Assembly (NCBI RefSeq): GCF_014172405.1
Contig: NZ_WNXC01000001.1
Location: 496,001 to 560,000, forward strand
Length of the DNA: 64,000 nucleotides
Source of the DNA: Pedobacter gandavensis
GTDB lineage: Bacteria > Bacteroidota > Bacteroidia > Sphingobacteriales > Sphingobacteriaceae
Direction: 5' to 3'
Shown here piece after piece: positions 37,881-47,096 of the stretch; within the stretch, counting starts at the first letter, position 1; every line of letters starts with the position of its first letter. The translations under genes and the position numbers were made by a program. The notes under the pieces are model-generated. The model did not search any database, was not told where the DNA came from, and saw only the letters and a list, made by a program, of their open reading frames with translations.

Positions 37881-39197
37881 ATGGCCATATTAAGTAAAGA
37901 AGAAGCCCAGGCAATACTAAAAAAGGTACTTAGCTATTCAAAAGCAGATTCCTGCGAATTAAGTTTAAGTGGATCTGATGGCGGAAATATCCGTTATGCG
38001 CGAAATGCAGTATCTACTGCCGGGCAAATTAGTGTGATGGATCTTGCGGTAAGCGCAACCTTTGGCAAGAAAACAGGAGTAGCAACGATCAATGAATTTG
38101 ATGATGCCTCCTTGCAAAAAGTAGTAAAAAGAGCAGAAGAACTGGCGATGCTGGCACCGGAGAACCCCGAATTCATGCCTTTGTTAGGCCCACAGACCTT
38201 TCAGGAGTCAGCCACCTATAACGCAAAAACAGCTGCGATTACCCCAGATACCAGAGCAGAGATGGTAGGTAAGAGTCTTCAGGTCTCTAAAGCTGCAAAC
38301 CTGGAAGCCGCAGGGTTTTTAGAAAATTCTACCCGTTTCAATGCCATTATGAATTCTAAAGGGCTTTTTGCCTATAATAAAGGTACTGATGTTTCCTTTT
38401 CGGTAACGGTGAGAAATCAGGCAGGAACAGGTTCTGGTTATATCGAGCAAGGTTTCAATGACCTGGATAAAATGGATACCCTAACGCTGAGTAAAATTGC
38501 CGCGTCCAAAGCAACAGGATCGGCAGGGGCGAAAGCCATTGAGCCTGGAAAATATACTGTAATTCTGGAACCACTCGCAGCAAGCGATATGCTGGGCAAT
38601 ATGTTCAGAGGCTTTGACGCACGTAGTGCTGATGAAGGTAGAAGTTTTATGAGTAAAAAAGGAGGGGGAACCCGATTGGGCGAACAGCTGTTTTCAGAAA
38701 ATGTAAACATCTATTCTGATCCAATGAACCCGGAAATCCCTTCTTCCACTTGGACTGGCGATGGATTACCTGTGAAAAGAACCCAGTGGGTGAAAAATGG
38801 GGTAGTGAAGAACTTAGCTTATTCCAGATATTGGGCTGGACAGAAGGGCGTAGAACCGCTTCCTTTTAATAGAAGTATCGTTTTGGAAGGTGGTACTCAA
38901 TCTTTGGAAGACCTGATCAAAAGCACGGAAAAGGGGATTTTGGTGACCAGGTTCTGGTACATCAGGTCGGTAGACCCACAAACATTATTGTTAACCGGAT
39001 TAACCAGAGATGGTACTTTCTATATCGAAAACGGAGAAATCAAGTTTCCAGTGAAGAATTTTAGGTTCAATGAAAGTCCGGTGATCATGTTGAATAATGT
39101 AGAAGCATTAGGGAAACCGGTAAGAACAGGAAGCGGAATGATTCCACCAATGAAGATCAGGGATTTCACGTTTACCTCTCTGTCTGACGCAGTTTAA
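37881..39197 (+). CDS. TldE/PmbA-family protein (copy 1)
   Basis: 438 residues. It has the PmbA/TldE fold pattern (YSKADSCELSLSGSDGGNIRYARN at the start in adjacent blocks; VILEPLAASDMLGN; TRDGTFYIENGEIKFPV near the end) but no HExxxH, as expected for the non-catalytic subunit. There is no signal peptide or Tat motif. In E. coli, TldD and TldE form a heterotetramer with the only active site on TldD. It is coupled to the preceding tldD by 2 bp. Confidence 0.88.
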   Translation: MAILSKEEAQAILKKVLSYSKADSCELSLSGSDGGNIRYARNAVSTAGQISVMDLAVSATFGKKTGVATINEFDDASLQKVVKRAEELAMLAPENPEFMPLLGPQTFQESATYNAKTAAITPDTRAEMVGKSLQVSKAANLEAAGFLENSTRFNAIMNSKGLFAYNKGTDVSFSVTVRNQAGTGSGYIEQGFNDLDKMDTLTLSKIAASKATGSAGAKAIEPGKYTVILEPLAASDMLGNMFRGFDARSADEGRSFMSKKGGGTRLGEQLFSENVNIYSDPMNPEIPSSTWTGDGLPVKRTQWVKNGVVKNLAYSRYWAGQKGVEPLPFNRSIVLEGGTQSLEDLIKSTEKGILVTRFWYIRSVDPQTLLLTGLTRDGTFYIENGEIKFPVKNFRFNESPVIMLNNVEALGKPVRTGSGMIPPMKIRDFTFTSLSDAV

Positions 39198-39204
39198 TCA
39201 CAAT

Positions 39205-39240
39205 CAAATGAGTGTATTATTCAATAAATACACTCATTTG
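39205..39240 (+). terminator. Hairpin after first TldD-TldE pair
   Basis: A perfect 14-bp stem (39205-39218 with 39227-39240) with an 8-nt loop lies 8 bp after the tldE stop. There is no T run directly behind it. A second hairpin, AAGCAGG-5nt-CCTGCTT (39282-39300), follows. Together they probably separate the two TldDE transcription units. Confidence 0.55.
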
Positions 39241-39408
39241 TTGATCACCTAAACACTGTTCCGTCAAGACAATTTTAAAATAAGCAGGCCTCTCCTGCTT
39301 GTCATGATTTTTCTGATCATAGCCAGCGCTAAAAGCCAAGATTCTTTGTAACTTTCTGTAGCGGATAACCGTCTGATCATTATTATTAAAAACCTAAACC
39401 ACCTTACT

Positions 39409-41049
39409 TTGAAACGTAGAAATTTTATTTATTTAACGGGCATTGGAGCGACTGCGGCAATGCTTCCAGCCATTCCGGTGTGGGGAAATGAGATCTCCCA
39501 GGAAAGGTCACTCGAATACATCGATCCGGCAGCAAAAAAACTGCTTTCTGATGTTGCACTCAATGCGGCAAGGGCTAAAGGAGCCACTTATACAGATGTT
39601 CGTGTAGGCAGATACCTGAACCAATATGTGGTCACCAGAGAAGATAAAGTACAGAATATCGTCAATACAGAGTCTTATGGCGTTGGTATTCGTGTGATTG
39701 CTAACGGTTGCTGGGGCTTTGCGGCCACAGATCAGATGGACAAAGACAGCATTGCGAAAGCAGCAGAATTAGCAGTGTCGATCGCTAAAGAAAATGCAAG
39801 ATTACAAAATGAACCGGTACAGTTAGCGCCTCAAAAGGGCTATGGCGAAGTGAGCTGGAAATCCCCGATTGAGAAGAACGCCTTTGAAGTGCCGATTAAA
39901 GAAAAGGTGGATCTGCTGTTGTCTGTTAATGATGCCGCCATGAAAGGTGGTGCCGATTATATCAATTCTATTCTTTTTATGGTGAATGAGCAAAAGTATT
40001 TTGCTTCTTCTGATGGTTCTTATATTGACCAGGATATTCACCGCATCTGGCCTACGTTTTTCATCACCAAGATCAATAAAGAGACTGGGAAATTTGAGAC
40101 TAGAAATGCCTTAAGTGCACCTACAGGTAAAGGTTATGAGTATCTGGATGCCAGGCCTCAGGACAAAATAAAAACAGCTTCTGGTACGCTTTATAAAGGC
40201 CGGTATGATATGCTGGAAGATGCAAAGCAGGCGGCAACACAAGTCGGCGAAAAGCTAAAAGCGAAGTCGGTAGAACCGGGTAAATATGACCTGGTATTAG
40301 ACCCTTCACACCTTTGGTTAACCATTCATGAATCCTGCGGACACCCTACGGAACTCGATCGCGTATTGGGTTATGAAGCGAATTTTGCAGGTACCAGCTT
40401 CCTGACTTTAGACAAATGGGAAAGCAAGAAATTCAAGTATGGCAGTAAGGAAGTGAACATTACCGCAGATAAAACAGAGCCGGGTTCTTTAGGGGCCGTA
40501 GGTTATGATGATGAAGGTGTAAAATGTGGTAAATGGGATGTGATTAAAGATGGTGTTTTGGTAAATTACCAGGCCATCAGAGATCAGGCACATATTGTTG
40601 GCCTGGACCATTCTCAGGGTTGTTGTTATGCCGATAATTGGAGCAGTGTACAGTTTCAGCGGATGGCAAACATATCCCTGCAACCGGGTAAAAAACCATT
40701 GTCCATCGCCGATCAGATTAAAAACGTAGAAAAGGGGATTTATATCATTGGTGATGGTTCGTTTTCTATTGACCAGCAGCGTTATAACTTCCAGTTTGGC
40801 GGACAATTATTTTATGAAATTAAAGGAGGCAAGATTGTTGGCATGCTGAAAGATGTGGCCTACCAGGCCAATACTCAGGAGTTCTGGAATTCTTGTTCCG
40901 CAGTTTGTGATCAAAGTGATTACCGTCTGGGAGGTTCCTTCTTTGATGGTAAGGGGCAGCCTATGCAAAGCAGTGCCGTGTCTCATGGATCTGCTACTGC
41001 ACGTTTCAATGGAGTTAATGTGATCAATACAGCTAGAAAAATCGGATAG
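39409..41049 (+). CDS. TldD-family metalloprotease with Tat signal (copy 2)
   Basis: 546 residues from TTG 39409. The N-terminus KRRNFIYLTGIGATAAMLP is a canonical twin-arginine signal (RRNF followed by a hydrophobic helix). The zinc motif is HESCGH (H307, E308, H312). It is a paralogue of the gene at 36244, with long blocks of identical residues (HPTELDRVLGYEAN, DKWESKKFKYGS versus DKWKSKKFKFGS, NFQFGGQ). It differs mainly at the N-terminus and the region around residues 250-270, where it has an extra segment. Followed by its own TldE after 5 bp. Confidence 0.88.
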   Translation: MKRRNFIYLTGIGATAAMLPAIPVWGNEISQERSLEYIDPAAKKLLSDVALNAARAKGATYTDVRVGRYLNQYVVTREDKVQNIVNTESYGVGIRVIANGCWGFAATDQMDKDSIAKAAELAVSIAKENARLQNEPVQLAPQKGYGEVSWKSPIEKNAFEVPIKEKVDLLLSVNDAAMKGGADYINSILFMVNEQKYFASSDGSYIDQDIHRIWPTFFITKINKETGKFETRNALSAPTGKGYEYLDARPQDKIKTASGTLYKGRYDMLEDAKQAATQVGEKLKAKSVEPGKYDLVLDPSHLWLTIHESCGHPTELDRVLGYEANFAGTSFLTLDKWESKKFKYGSKEVNITADKTEPGSLGAVGYDDEGVKCGKWDVIKDGVLVNYQAIRDQAHIVGLDHSQGCCYADNWSSVQFQRMANISLQPGKKPLSIADQIKNVEKGIYIIGDGSFSIDQQRYNFQFGGQLFYEIKGGKIVGMLKDVAYQANTQEFWNSCSAVCDQSDYRLGGSFFDGKGQPMQSSAVSHGSATARFNGVNVINTARKIG

Positions 41050-41054
41050 AAATC

Positions 41055-42392
41055 ATGGCAATACTAACTAAAGAACAAGTAAAAGCACTTTTAACGAAGG
41101 TACTGAGCTACTCAAAAGCAGATGAATGTGAAGTAAACCTGGGTGGATCTGATTCAGGAAATATCCGATATGCGCGAAGTTCTGTATCTACCAGCGGTGG
41201 GTCGAGTACTCAAAGTCTGGTGGTGAGCTCCGCTTTTGGAAAGAAATTAGGTGTAGCCACCATCAATGAGTTTGATGATGCCTCCCTGGAAAAAGTAGTA
41301 CGCAGAGCAGAAGAGCTGGCAAAATTGGCACCGGAAAATCCGGAGTTTATGTCCTTTTTAGGCCCTCAGGAGTATGGCCCGGATTCGCCTACTTTCTCTG
41401 AAATCACAGCCGCTGTAGGCCCAAAGGAAAGAGCTGATGCGGTTGCGGCCAGTCTGAATCAGGCAAAGCAAAACAAGCTGAATGCAGCAGGTTTCCTTTC
41501 TAATCAGGCGGGCTATGCTGCCATGATGAACAGTAAGGGCTTGTTTGCTTATAATAAAGCCACAGATGTAGCCTTCAACATCACCATTCGTACCGAAGAT
41601 GGCAAGGGATCTGGTTATGCCACCAGGGGCTACAACGACTTTAGTAAGTTGGATACCAATACAGATACTGCAGTAGCGGCAAAAAAAGCCATGGCTTCTG
41701 TTACGGCTAAGGCCATAGAACCCGGGAAATATACGGTGATTTTGGAACCTACCGCAGTGGCAGTGATGTTGGAGAACCTGTTTTTCGACCTGGATGCCCG
41801 TACCGCAGATGAAGGCAGGAGCTCGATGAGCAAGCCCGGAGGAAAGACTAAAGTAGGAGAGCAACTGCTGGACGAACGTGTCAATGTATATTCAGATCCA
41901 TGGAATCCAGAACTGCCCGGAGCAACCTGGTCTGGTGATGGCAGACCTCAAACGAAAGTCAACTGGATAGAGAAAGGGGTGGTTAAAAACCTTTACGCTT
42001 CCAGATATTGGGCACAAAAGACCGGTATTAAAGCACTTCCTTCTCCAGATGGCTTGATCATGATGGGCGGTAACAAATCCCTGGAAGAGTTGATTAAAGG
42101 AACAGAGAAAGGGATTTTGGTCACCAGATTATGGTATATACGTTCTGTAGATCCCCAAACATTATTATTAACAGGGCTCACCAGAGATGGTACTTTCTAT
42201 ATTGAGAACGGAGAGATCAAGTTTCCGGTAAAGAATTTCAGGTTTAATGAGAGTCCGATCATCATGCTCAATAACCTGGAAGAGATGGGTAAAACGGAAA
42301 GAACAGTGAGTGCAGAATCAAATTCAAACTATTTGCTTCCTCCATTGAAAATCAGAGATTTCACCTTCACGTCTTTATCTGACGCAGTTTAA
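41055..42392 (+). CDS. TldE/PmbA-family protein (copy 2)
   Basis: 445 residues, the non-catalytic subunit for the second pair. It is colinear with the first TldE (TRDGTFYIENGEIKFPV and the C-terminal RDFTFTSLSDAV are identical) but has a few extra residues near the C-terminus (VSAESNSNYLLPP). No HExxxH and no signal peptide. Last gene of the tandem; a strong terminator follows. Confidence 0.88.
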   Translation: MAILTKEQVKALLTKVLSYSKADECEVNLGGSDSGNIRYARSSVSTSGGSSTQSLVVSSAFGKKLGVATINEFDDASLEKVVRRAEELAKLAPENPEFMSFLGPQEYGPDSPTFSEITAAVGPKERADAVAASLNQAKQNKLNAAGFLSNQAGYAAMMNSKGLFAYNKATDVAFNITIRTEDGKGSGYATRGYNDFSKLDTNTDTAVAAKKAMASVTAKAIEPGKYTVILEPTAVAVMLENLFFDLDARTADEGRSSMSKPGGKTKVGEQLLDERVNVYSDPWNPELPGATWSGDGRPQTKVNWIEKGVVKNLYASRYWAQKTGIKALPSPDGLIMMGGNKSLEELIKGTEKGILVTRLWYIRSVDPQTLLLTGLTRDGTFYIENGEIKFPVKNFRFNESPIIMLNNLEEMGKTERTVSAESNSNYLLPPLKIRDFTFTSLSDAV

Positions 42393-42403
42393 ATAAAAAA
42401 ACA

Positions 42404-42437
42404 AAGGGCTGTCCGAATTGATTTCGGAACAGCCCTT
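42404..42437. terminator. Terminator between TldE and SusD genes
   Basis: Stem arms 42404-42417 and 42423-42437 pair as 9 + 5 bp with one bulged A and a 5-nt loop, followed by CTTCTT. A-rich sequence precedes it. It sits between two convergent genes and may act in both directions. Confidence 0.7.
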
Positions 42438-42479
42438 CTTCATAGGTAGGGGGTATTTGTAGGGTATTGTCTTTATTGC

Positions 42480-43985
42480 TTATTTTCCCAGGTTATCATT
42501 ATTGGATAACTCGGTTTGTGGAATAGGAATCAAGTAGTAAGGGCTATTGGGTACGAAATCCGTACTATTTGGGAACCTTAAAGTAGTGTGCTGTTTGGCA
42601 AATACTTCTTTACTACTACCATCTGGCGCAATGACAGTTACCTTTAAAGGTTGCCCATCAGGTCCCAATGCTGGTTTTCTGATGACCGAAGCCTGTGTTC
42701 TCAGGATATCCGAAAGGGAGAAACCTTCGCCCCAGAGTTCCTTTCTTCTTTCAATCAGGATCGTAGCGATTACTTCTTGTTCAGATTTGGTGCCCAGGTC
42801 AAATGGGGTCGCTTTTCTGGCAGCCAGCAATTCATTTAATGTTTCTGCTGCTTTAGTTAGGTTTCCTGTTCTTGCATAACCTTCTGCAGCAATTAATGTC
42901 ATTTCTGCAGAACGCATCAGCACAATGTCTGCGGTTACATCCGGGCGGAATTTAAACTTCTGGTACCTTAAATAACCTTCTCTACTTGGTAATCCATCCC
43001 ATAAAAACAGTTTTGCTCTGATGTCTGTGTCATCAAATAGTTTTTTGAAATTTGGATCGGCCATAAAGCTATAGTAATAAGAAGCAGAGCTGCTTACGTC
43101 CAGGTAATGGAAAGCGTAACTGGCGTTGCTTTGATCTGGCTGTTGACCTTGTCCCCAGATCCATTCGCTGTTTTTTAGCTCATTAAAGCCATTCGCATAT
43201 TCCTCAGGAGCCATATACGTATAGTTCTTTTTCGCTGCTAAAGCATTTTCCCTGGCCAGATCCCATTTCCCCATATTCAGGTATGTTCTTGCTAAAAGAC
43301 CATGAACAACATCAATATTGATCTTGTATTTGGTGGTGTTCGGACGGTTATAGTCTGGTAACAATTGCGCTGCCTGTGTTAAATCCGCAAGGATCACCTG
43401 ATAGATTTCCTCCAGCGTAGCTTTTGGCTTTGCTACAGAACTTGGAACCGTTGGCGTGGTGTATAAAGGAACTGCTTTTGCCTGTGGATTCAACTGATAA
43501 TTGAACTGGTAATAGGTAACCAGGTTCAAATAACTGTTAGCTCTTAAGGCCAAGGCCTGTCCTTTAATCCTTGCTTTTTTATCCGCAGAACCTGCTGAAG
43601 CATCGATCTTAGTGATGATGTTATTGGTATTGTCGATCACTTTATAAAGAATCGACCAGATTGCGCCCAAGCGGGTTTGGTTATTGGCGATGGTAAAGTT
43701 GTACGAATCCTTGTATCCATATTTGTTCTGAATGATGGCTACATCATTCCCCATGGCATCACTGTTTCTTAAAATGGTGGTATATCCTGGGTTGGCATAG
43801 GTGAAAAAGGTTTCGTGCATATAGGCCCATGTACCGTTCAGAACCGTCTCGATGTTGTCAACGTTCGCATACACCAGCGCTTCATCTACGGAGGAAGTAG
43901 GGCTGGTGGTTAGCTCTTTCTTGCAACCCAAAAATGGGAGCAATAGTGCTGTAACCGCGATGTAGGTGATATTTTTTATGTTCAT
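42480..43985 (-). CDS. SusD/RagB-family surface lipoprotein (left pair)
   Basis: 501 residues. The lipobox is LPFLGC (Cys21) followed by KKE, the surface export context of Bacteroidota lipoproteins. A TPR-like helical core carries SusD patterns (RIKGQALALRANSYLNLVTYYQF in two blocks; VHGLLARTYLNMGKWDLARENA; VLMRSAEMTLIAAEGYARTG). It partners the SusC porin encoded 15 bp upstream for outer-membrane capture of a glycan or peptide. No glycosidase is linked on this side, so the substrate is unknown. Last gene before a terminator. Confidence 0.92.
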   Translation of the reverse strand: MNIKNITYIAVTALLLPFLGCKKELTTSPTSSVDEALVYANVDNIETVLNGTWAYMHETFFTYANPGYTTILRNSDAMGNDVAIIQNKYGYKDSYNFTIANNQTRLGAIWSILYKVIDNTNNIITKIDASAGSADKKARIKGQALALRANSYLNLVTYYQFNYQLNPQAKAVPLYTTPTVPSSVAKPKATLEEIYQVILADLTQAAQLLPDYNRPNTTKYKINIDVVHGLLARTYLNMGKWDLARENALAAKKNYTYMAPEEYANGFNELKNSEWIWGQGQQPDQSNASYAFHYLDVSSSASYYYSFMADPNFKKLFDDTDIRAKLFLWDGLPSREGYLRYQKFKFRPDVTADIVLMRSAEMTLIAAEGYARTGNLTKAAETLNELLAARKATPFDLGTKSEQEVIATILIERRKELWGEGFSLSDILRTQASVIRKPALGPDGQPLKVTVIAPDGSSKEVFAKQHTTLRFPNSTDFVPNSPYYLIPIPQTELSNNDNLGK

Positions 43986-44000
43986 TGTCGTAGAATTAAA

Positions 44001-47000
44001 TTAGAAAGTAAGGTTTAAGCCAGCAGATAGCGTACGCATTGCCGGGTAACGGTAATAGGTAGTTCCTTCAATGGTTTGTTCAGGATCCATTCCTTTATGA
44101 CCGTAGAAAGTCAGCAGGTTTTCTCCGGTTATGGTGAATTTTAGGTTCACCAGACCCCATCTGTTTGCCAATGCTTTTGGCAGACTATAGCCGAGGGTTA
44201 GGTTTTTCAATCTGGCATAAGTACCGCTATAAAGGAAACGCGTAGATGGTTGTGTCCAACCTTTATCATCCGTTGTCAATTTAGGAACATTGGTATTAGG
44301 GTTTTCCGGCGTCCAGTGGTTCAGTATTTCTGTAGACCATGGGCGGCCAATTGCGTTACCTGTGTGCATTAAACCTACATAATCATTGTCAAGAATTTTA
44401 CCACCAATGCTGTAGTTAAACAATGCAGAGATTTCAAATTCTTTGTAGTTGAAAGTATTGGAAATACCACCAGTCAGGTCGGGTAATGAGGTGCCTTGGT
44501 AATATTGCGTAGCTGCACTATAATCGTTTGTCGTGATTCTGGTACCTTTATCATCAGTGGTTTTATACCAAAGGGGATCGCCATTTGCCGGGTTTACACC
44601 TGCCCATTCTTTAAGGTAAAAGTCAGAGATTGTCCCACCTACACGCATAATTTTGGTTGTGGTTGGAATGTCTTTATTGCCAGGTAATTCCGTAATGGTA
44701 TTTTTGTAATGGGTTGCATTTAGACTGATCGTCCACCTGAAATCTGTGGTGCGTACGGGAACGGCATTGATTTGAACCTCGATACCTTGGTTTTTCAAAG
44801 CGCCAATGTTTTCATCAATAGATCCGAATCCGAGTGATGGTGCGATTGGGCGACTAAATAACAGGTCTTTTGATCTTCTGTCAAAGTATTCAATTGTACC
44901 ATTGATGCGGTCGTGGAAAATACCGAAGTCCAGCCCCACGTTTAGGTTTAAGTTAGATTCCCATTTTAGGTCTGGCGTTGCCAATCTTGAGGTTACTAAA
45001 CCATTTTCTCCAAGGTTGCTTTTGATGCTATATAATCCTTTGTAAGCGTAGTATATACCGATATTGTCATTACCCTGTGCGCCATAACTGGTTCTTAGGG
45101 ATAGGGTACTCAACCATGGTGTGTCTTTCAGGAAGGCTTCTTCTGATACTTTCCAGGAAGCGCCTAAGGACCAGAAAGTTCCCCATCTTTGTGCTGGAGA
45201 GAACCTTGATGTTCCGTCTGTTCTTAAAGAGGCAGAGAAAAGATATCTCTTTTTGTAATCATATTCTGCTCTTCCAAGGAAACTCAGCAAGGTATAATCA
45301 ATGGAACTTCCACTAAAACCGGTTAGCTGTGCCGCAGCATCTGGCTCATATAAATCAGGAAGCACGAATCGCTGGCGGGAGCCGGAAATGACGCGGTAAT
45401 TGTATTTGTAAAGCTCTTGTCCACCTAACACATTGAAGTGATGATCACCAATGGTCTTATCGTAAGTCGCGATGTTGTTCCAGGTCCAGGAGTAAGTTCT
45501 GCTGTTTGATTTAGAAACAGAACCACCGTTTTCTTTTCCATCACCCAATAAAGGGTTGGTATAGTAATGAGAATTGTAGTTCTGGAAATCTCCGCTATAG
45601 GTAGTTTTCAGTTTCAATTCAGGTAGGATAGTCGCTTCTAAGAAAGTTCTGGCAGACACATTGTCTTTCATGATTTCTGATTTATCCAGTCCAACTGTTG
45701 CCGGAAGGTTACTTCTTGGAATGGCCGAACTAGGTCGGTAAGCGCCAAAATCATAAATCTTTTGATTGTTATCATCCAGTTTAAACGAACCATCAGGATT
45801 GTGTTCGTAGATCGGGTAGAAGCTTGGAATGGCTCTGGAATATTGGATTACATTAGAAGTTTTACTGTCTTCCGAAGTTGGATAATCTTGTGTGCTGCTG
45901 GATGCAGAAAGATTCAATCCTGCCGTTAACCATTTTTTCGCCTGCGTAGTCAGGTTTATTCTTGTATTATAACGTTTAAATCCTGAGCCAAGGGCGATTC
46001 CTTGATCATTTAGGTAACCACCAGAGATGTAGTACTGGCTTTTTTCTCCGCCACCACTAAAACTCAGGTCTGCCTGCGTTCTTCTTGCGGTTTGTTCCGT
46101 TGCATCTCCCCAGTTGTCATCCCATAAAGCTTTTGCTCCAGGAACAATTTTTCCGTCTAATCCCACAGGATTAGGGAAATTGATTCCGTAAGGATTGATG
46201 CCTAAATCGCCGATTATCTGTCTGTTTGCAGCTTCTCCAGCCTGTTTATCGCTGAAGACAGGGTTAGAACTCAGTTGTTTGTTTTTTACTGCCAACCAAT
46301 AATTTTCAAAATATTGATCGGTCGTTACCTGTTTGTAATCTTTCACTGAGCGGTCGGAAATTCCTTGTGAAATGCTGGCATTAATTTGTGTTTCATTATT
46401 CCTCTTACCAGATCTAGTGGTGATGATGATGACACCATTTGCACCTCTGGAGCCATATAAGGCACTTGATGCGGCGTCTTTTAGCACACTTACCGATTCA
46501 ACATCGCTGGGATTAATGGAATTCAGGTCTCCTGAATAAGGATTGCCATCAACGACATATAGCGGTGAGCTGGAAGCGTTGATTGAACCAATACCGCGGA
46601 TGCGGATGGTTGCAGCCGTTCCTGGTTGTCCACTGGAAGAAACTGCCTGAACACCGGGGGCCAGGCCTTGCAGTGCTTTCGTGATATTTGAGACTTGTCG
46701 GTTTTGCAGTTGCTCCCCATTAATGCGGGATACTGATCCGGTAATGTCTCTCTTTTTTGTGGTACCATAGGCCACCACTACAACCTCATCGAGGTCATTG
46801 GAAGCATCTGCAAGCGCTACTTTTAAATTGGCTCCTGCTTTTGCAACAAGCTCCTGACTGCTGAAGCCTAGAAAAGAAAAGATCAATGTTTCTTGTTCCT
46901 TCGGCAATTGAATACTGAAGTTTCCAGATTGATCGGTAGTGGTACCAATTTTCGAGCCTTTAATCAGTACGCTTACGCCAGGTAGGGGAAGTTGGGTTCC

Positions 47001-47096
47001 TTTTTCAATTACTTTACCGCTGACTTTATAAGGTTCCTGGGCATGTGCGAATTGAATGAAGAACAAAAGGAATAAAATAGATAATCTTGCTTTCAT
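44001..47096 (-). CDS. SusC/RagA TonB-dependent outer-membrane transporter (left pair)
   Basis: 1,031 residues. Signal peptide (MKARLSILFLLFFIQFAHAQ), carboxypeptidase-D-like domain (about 24-95; GKVIEKGTQLPLPGVSVLIKG), TonB box DEVVVVAYG (about 104-112), plug domain with the SusC signature VLKDAASSALYGSRGANGVI, and then the 22-strand beta-barrel ending LSAGLNLTF. It imports oligomers bound by the SusD partner using TonB energy. A long leader of about 300 nt lies between its likely promoter (47399-47406) and the ATG. A LacI regulator is encoded upstream on the same strand. Confidence 0.94.
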   Translation of the reverse strand: MKARLSILFLLFFIQFAHAQEPYKVSGKVIEKGTQLPLPGVSVLIKGSKIGTTTDQSGNFSIQLPKEQETLIFSFLGFSSQELVAKAGANLKVALADASNDLDEVVVVAYGTTKKRDITGSVSRINGEQLQNRQVSNITKALQGLAPGVQAVSSSGQPGTAATIRIRGIGSINASSSPLYVVDGNPYSGDLNSINPSDVESVSVLKDAASSALYGSRGANGVIIITTRSGKRNNETQINASISQGISDRSVKDYKQVTTDQYFENYWLAVKNKQLSSNPVFSDKQAGEAANRQIIGDLGINPYGINFPNPVGLDGKIVPGAKALWDDNWGDATEQTARRTQADLSFSGGGEKSQYYISGGYLNDQGIALGSGFKRYNTRINLTTQAKKWLTAGLNLSASSSTQDYPTSEDSKTSNVIQYSRAIPSFYPIYEHNPDGSFKLDDNNQKIYDFGAYRPSSAIPRSNLPATVGLDKSEIMKDNVSARTFLEATILPELKLKTTYSGDFQNYNSHYYTNPLLGDGKENGGSVSKSNSRTYSWTWNNIATYDKTIGDHHFNVLGGQELYKYNYRVISGSRQRFVLPDLYEPDAAAQLTGFSGSSIDYTLLSFLGRAEYDYKKRYLFSASLRTDGTSRFSPAQRWGTFWSLGASWKVSEEAFLKDTPWLSTLSLRTSYGAQGNDNIGIYYAYKGLYSIKSNLGENGLVTSRLATPDLKWESNLNLNVGLDFGIFHDRINGTIEYFDRRSKDLLFSRPIAPSLGFGSIDENIGALKNQGIEVQINAVPVRTTDFRWTISLNATHYKNTITELPGNKDIPTTTKIMRVGGTISDFYLKEWAGVNPANGDPLWYKTTDDKGTRITTNDYSAATQYYQGTSLPDLTGGISNTFNYKEFEISALFNYSIGGKILDNDYVGLMHTGNAIGRPWSTEILNHWTPENPNTNVPKLTTDDKGWTQPSTRFLYSGTYARLKNLTLGYSLPKALANRWGLVNLKFTITGENLLTFYGHKGMDPEQTIEGTTYYRYPAMRTLSAGLNLTF

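Larger units (their letters stand above)
36244..42392 (+). repeat. Tandem duplication of a TldD-TldE gene pair
   Basis: Units at 36244-39197 and 39409-42392 encode the same two proteins in the same order, both beginning with TTG and both ending in RDFTFTSLSDAV. Divergence is substantial at the DNA level, so the duplication is old. No transposase or flanking repeat is present. Confidence 0.88.

Noticed and set aside
41358..41864. 168-residue minus-strand frame antisense to tldE copy 2
   Set aside because: Mirror of a conserved gene; no family resemblance.
36244..42392. TldD-TldE duplication as the product of a mobile element
   Set aside because: No transposase, inverted ends or target repeats; divergence shows an old gene duplication.
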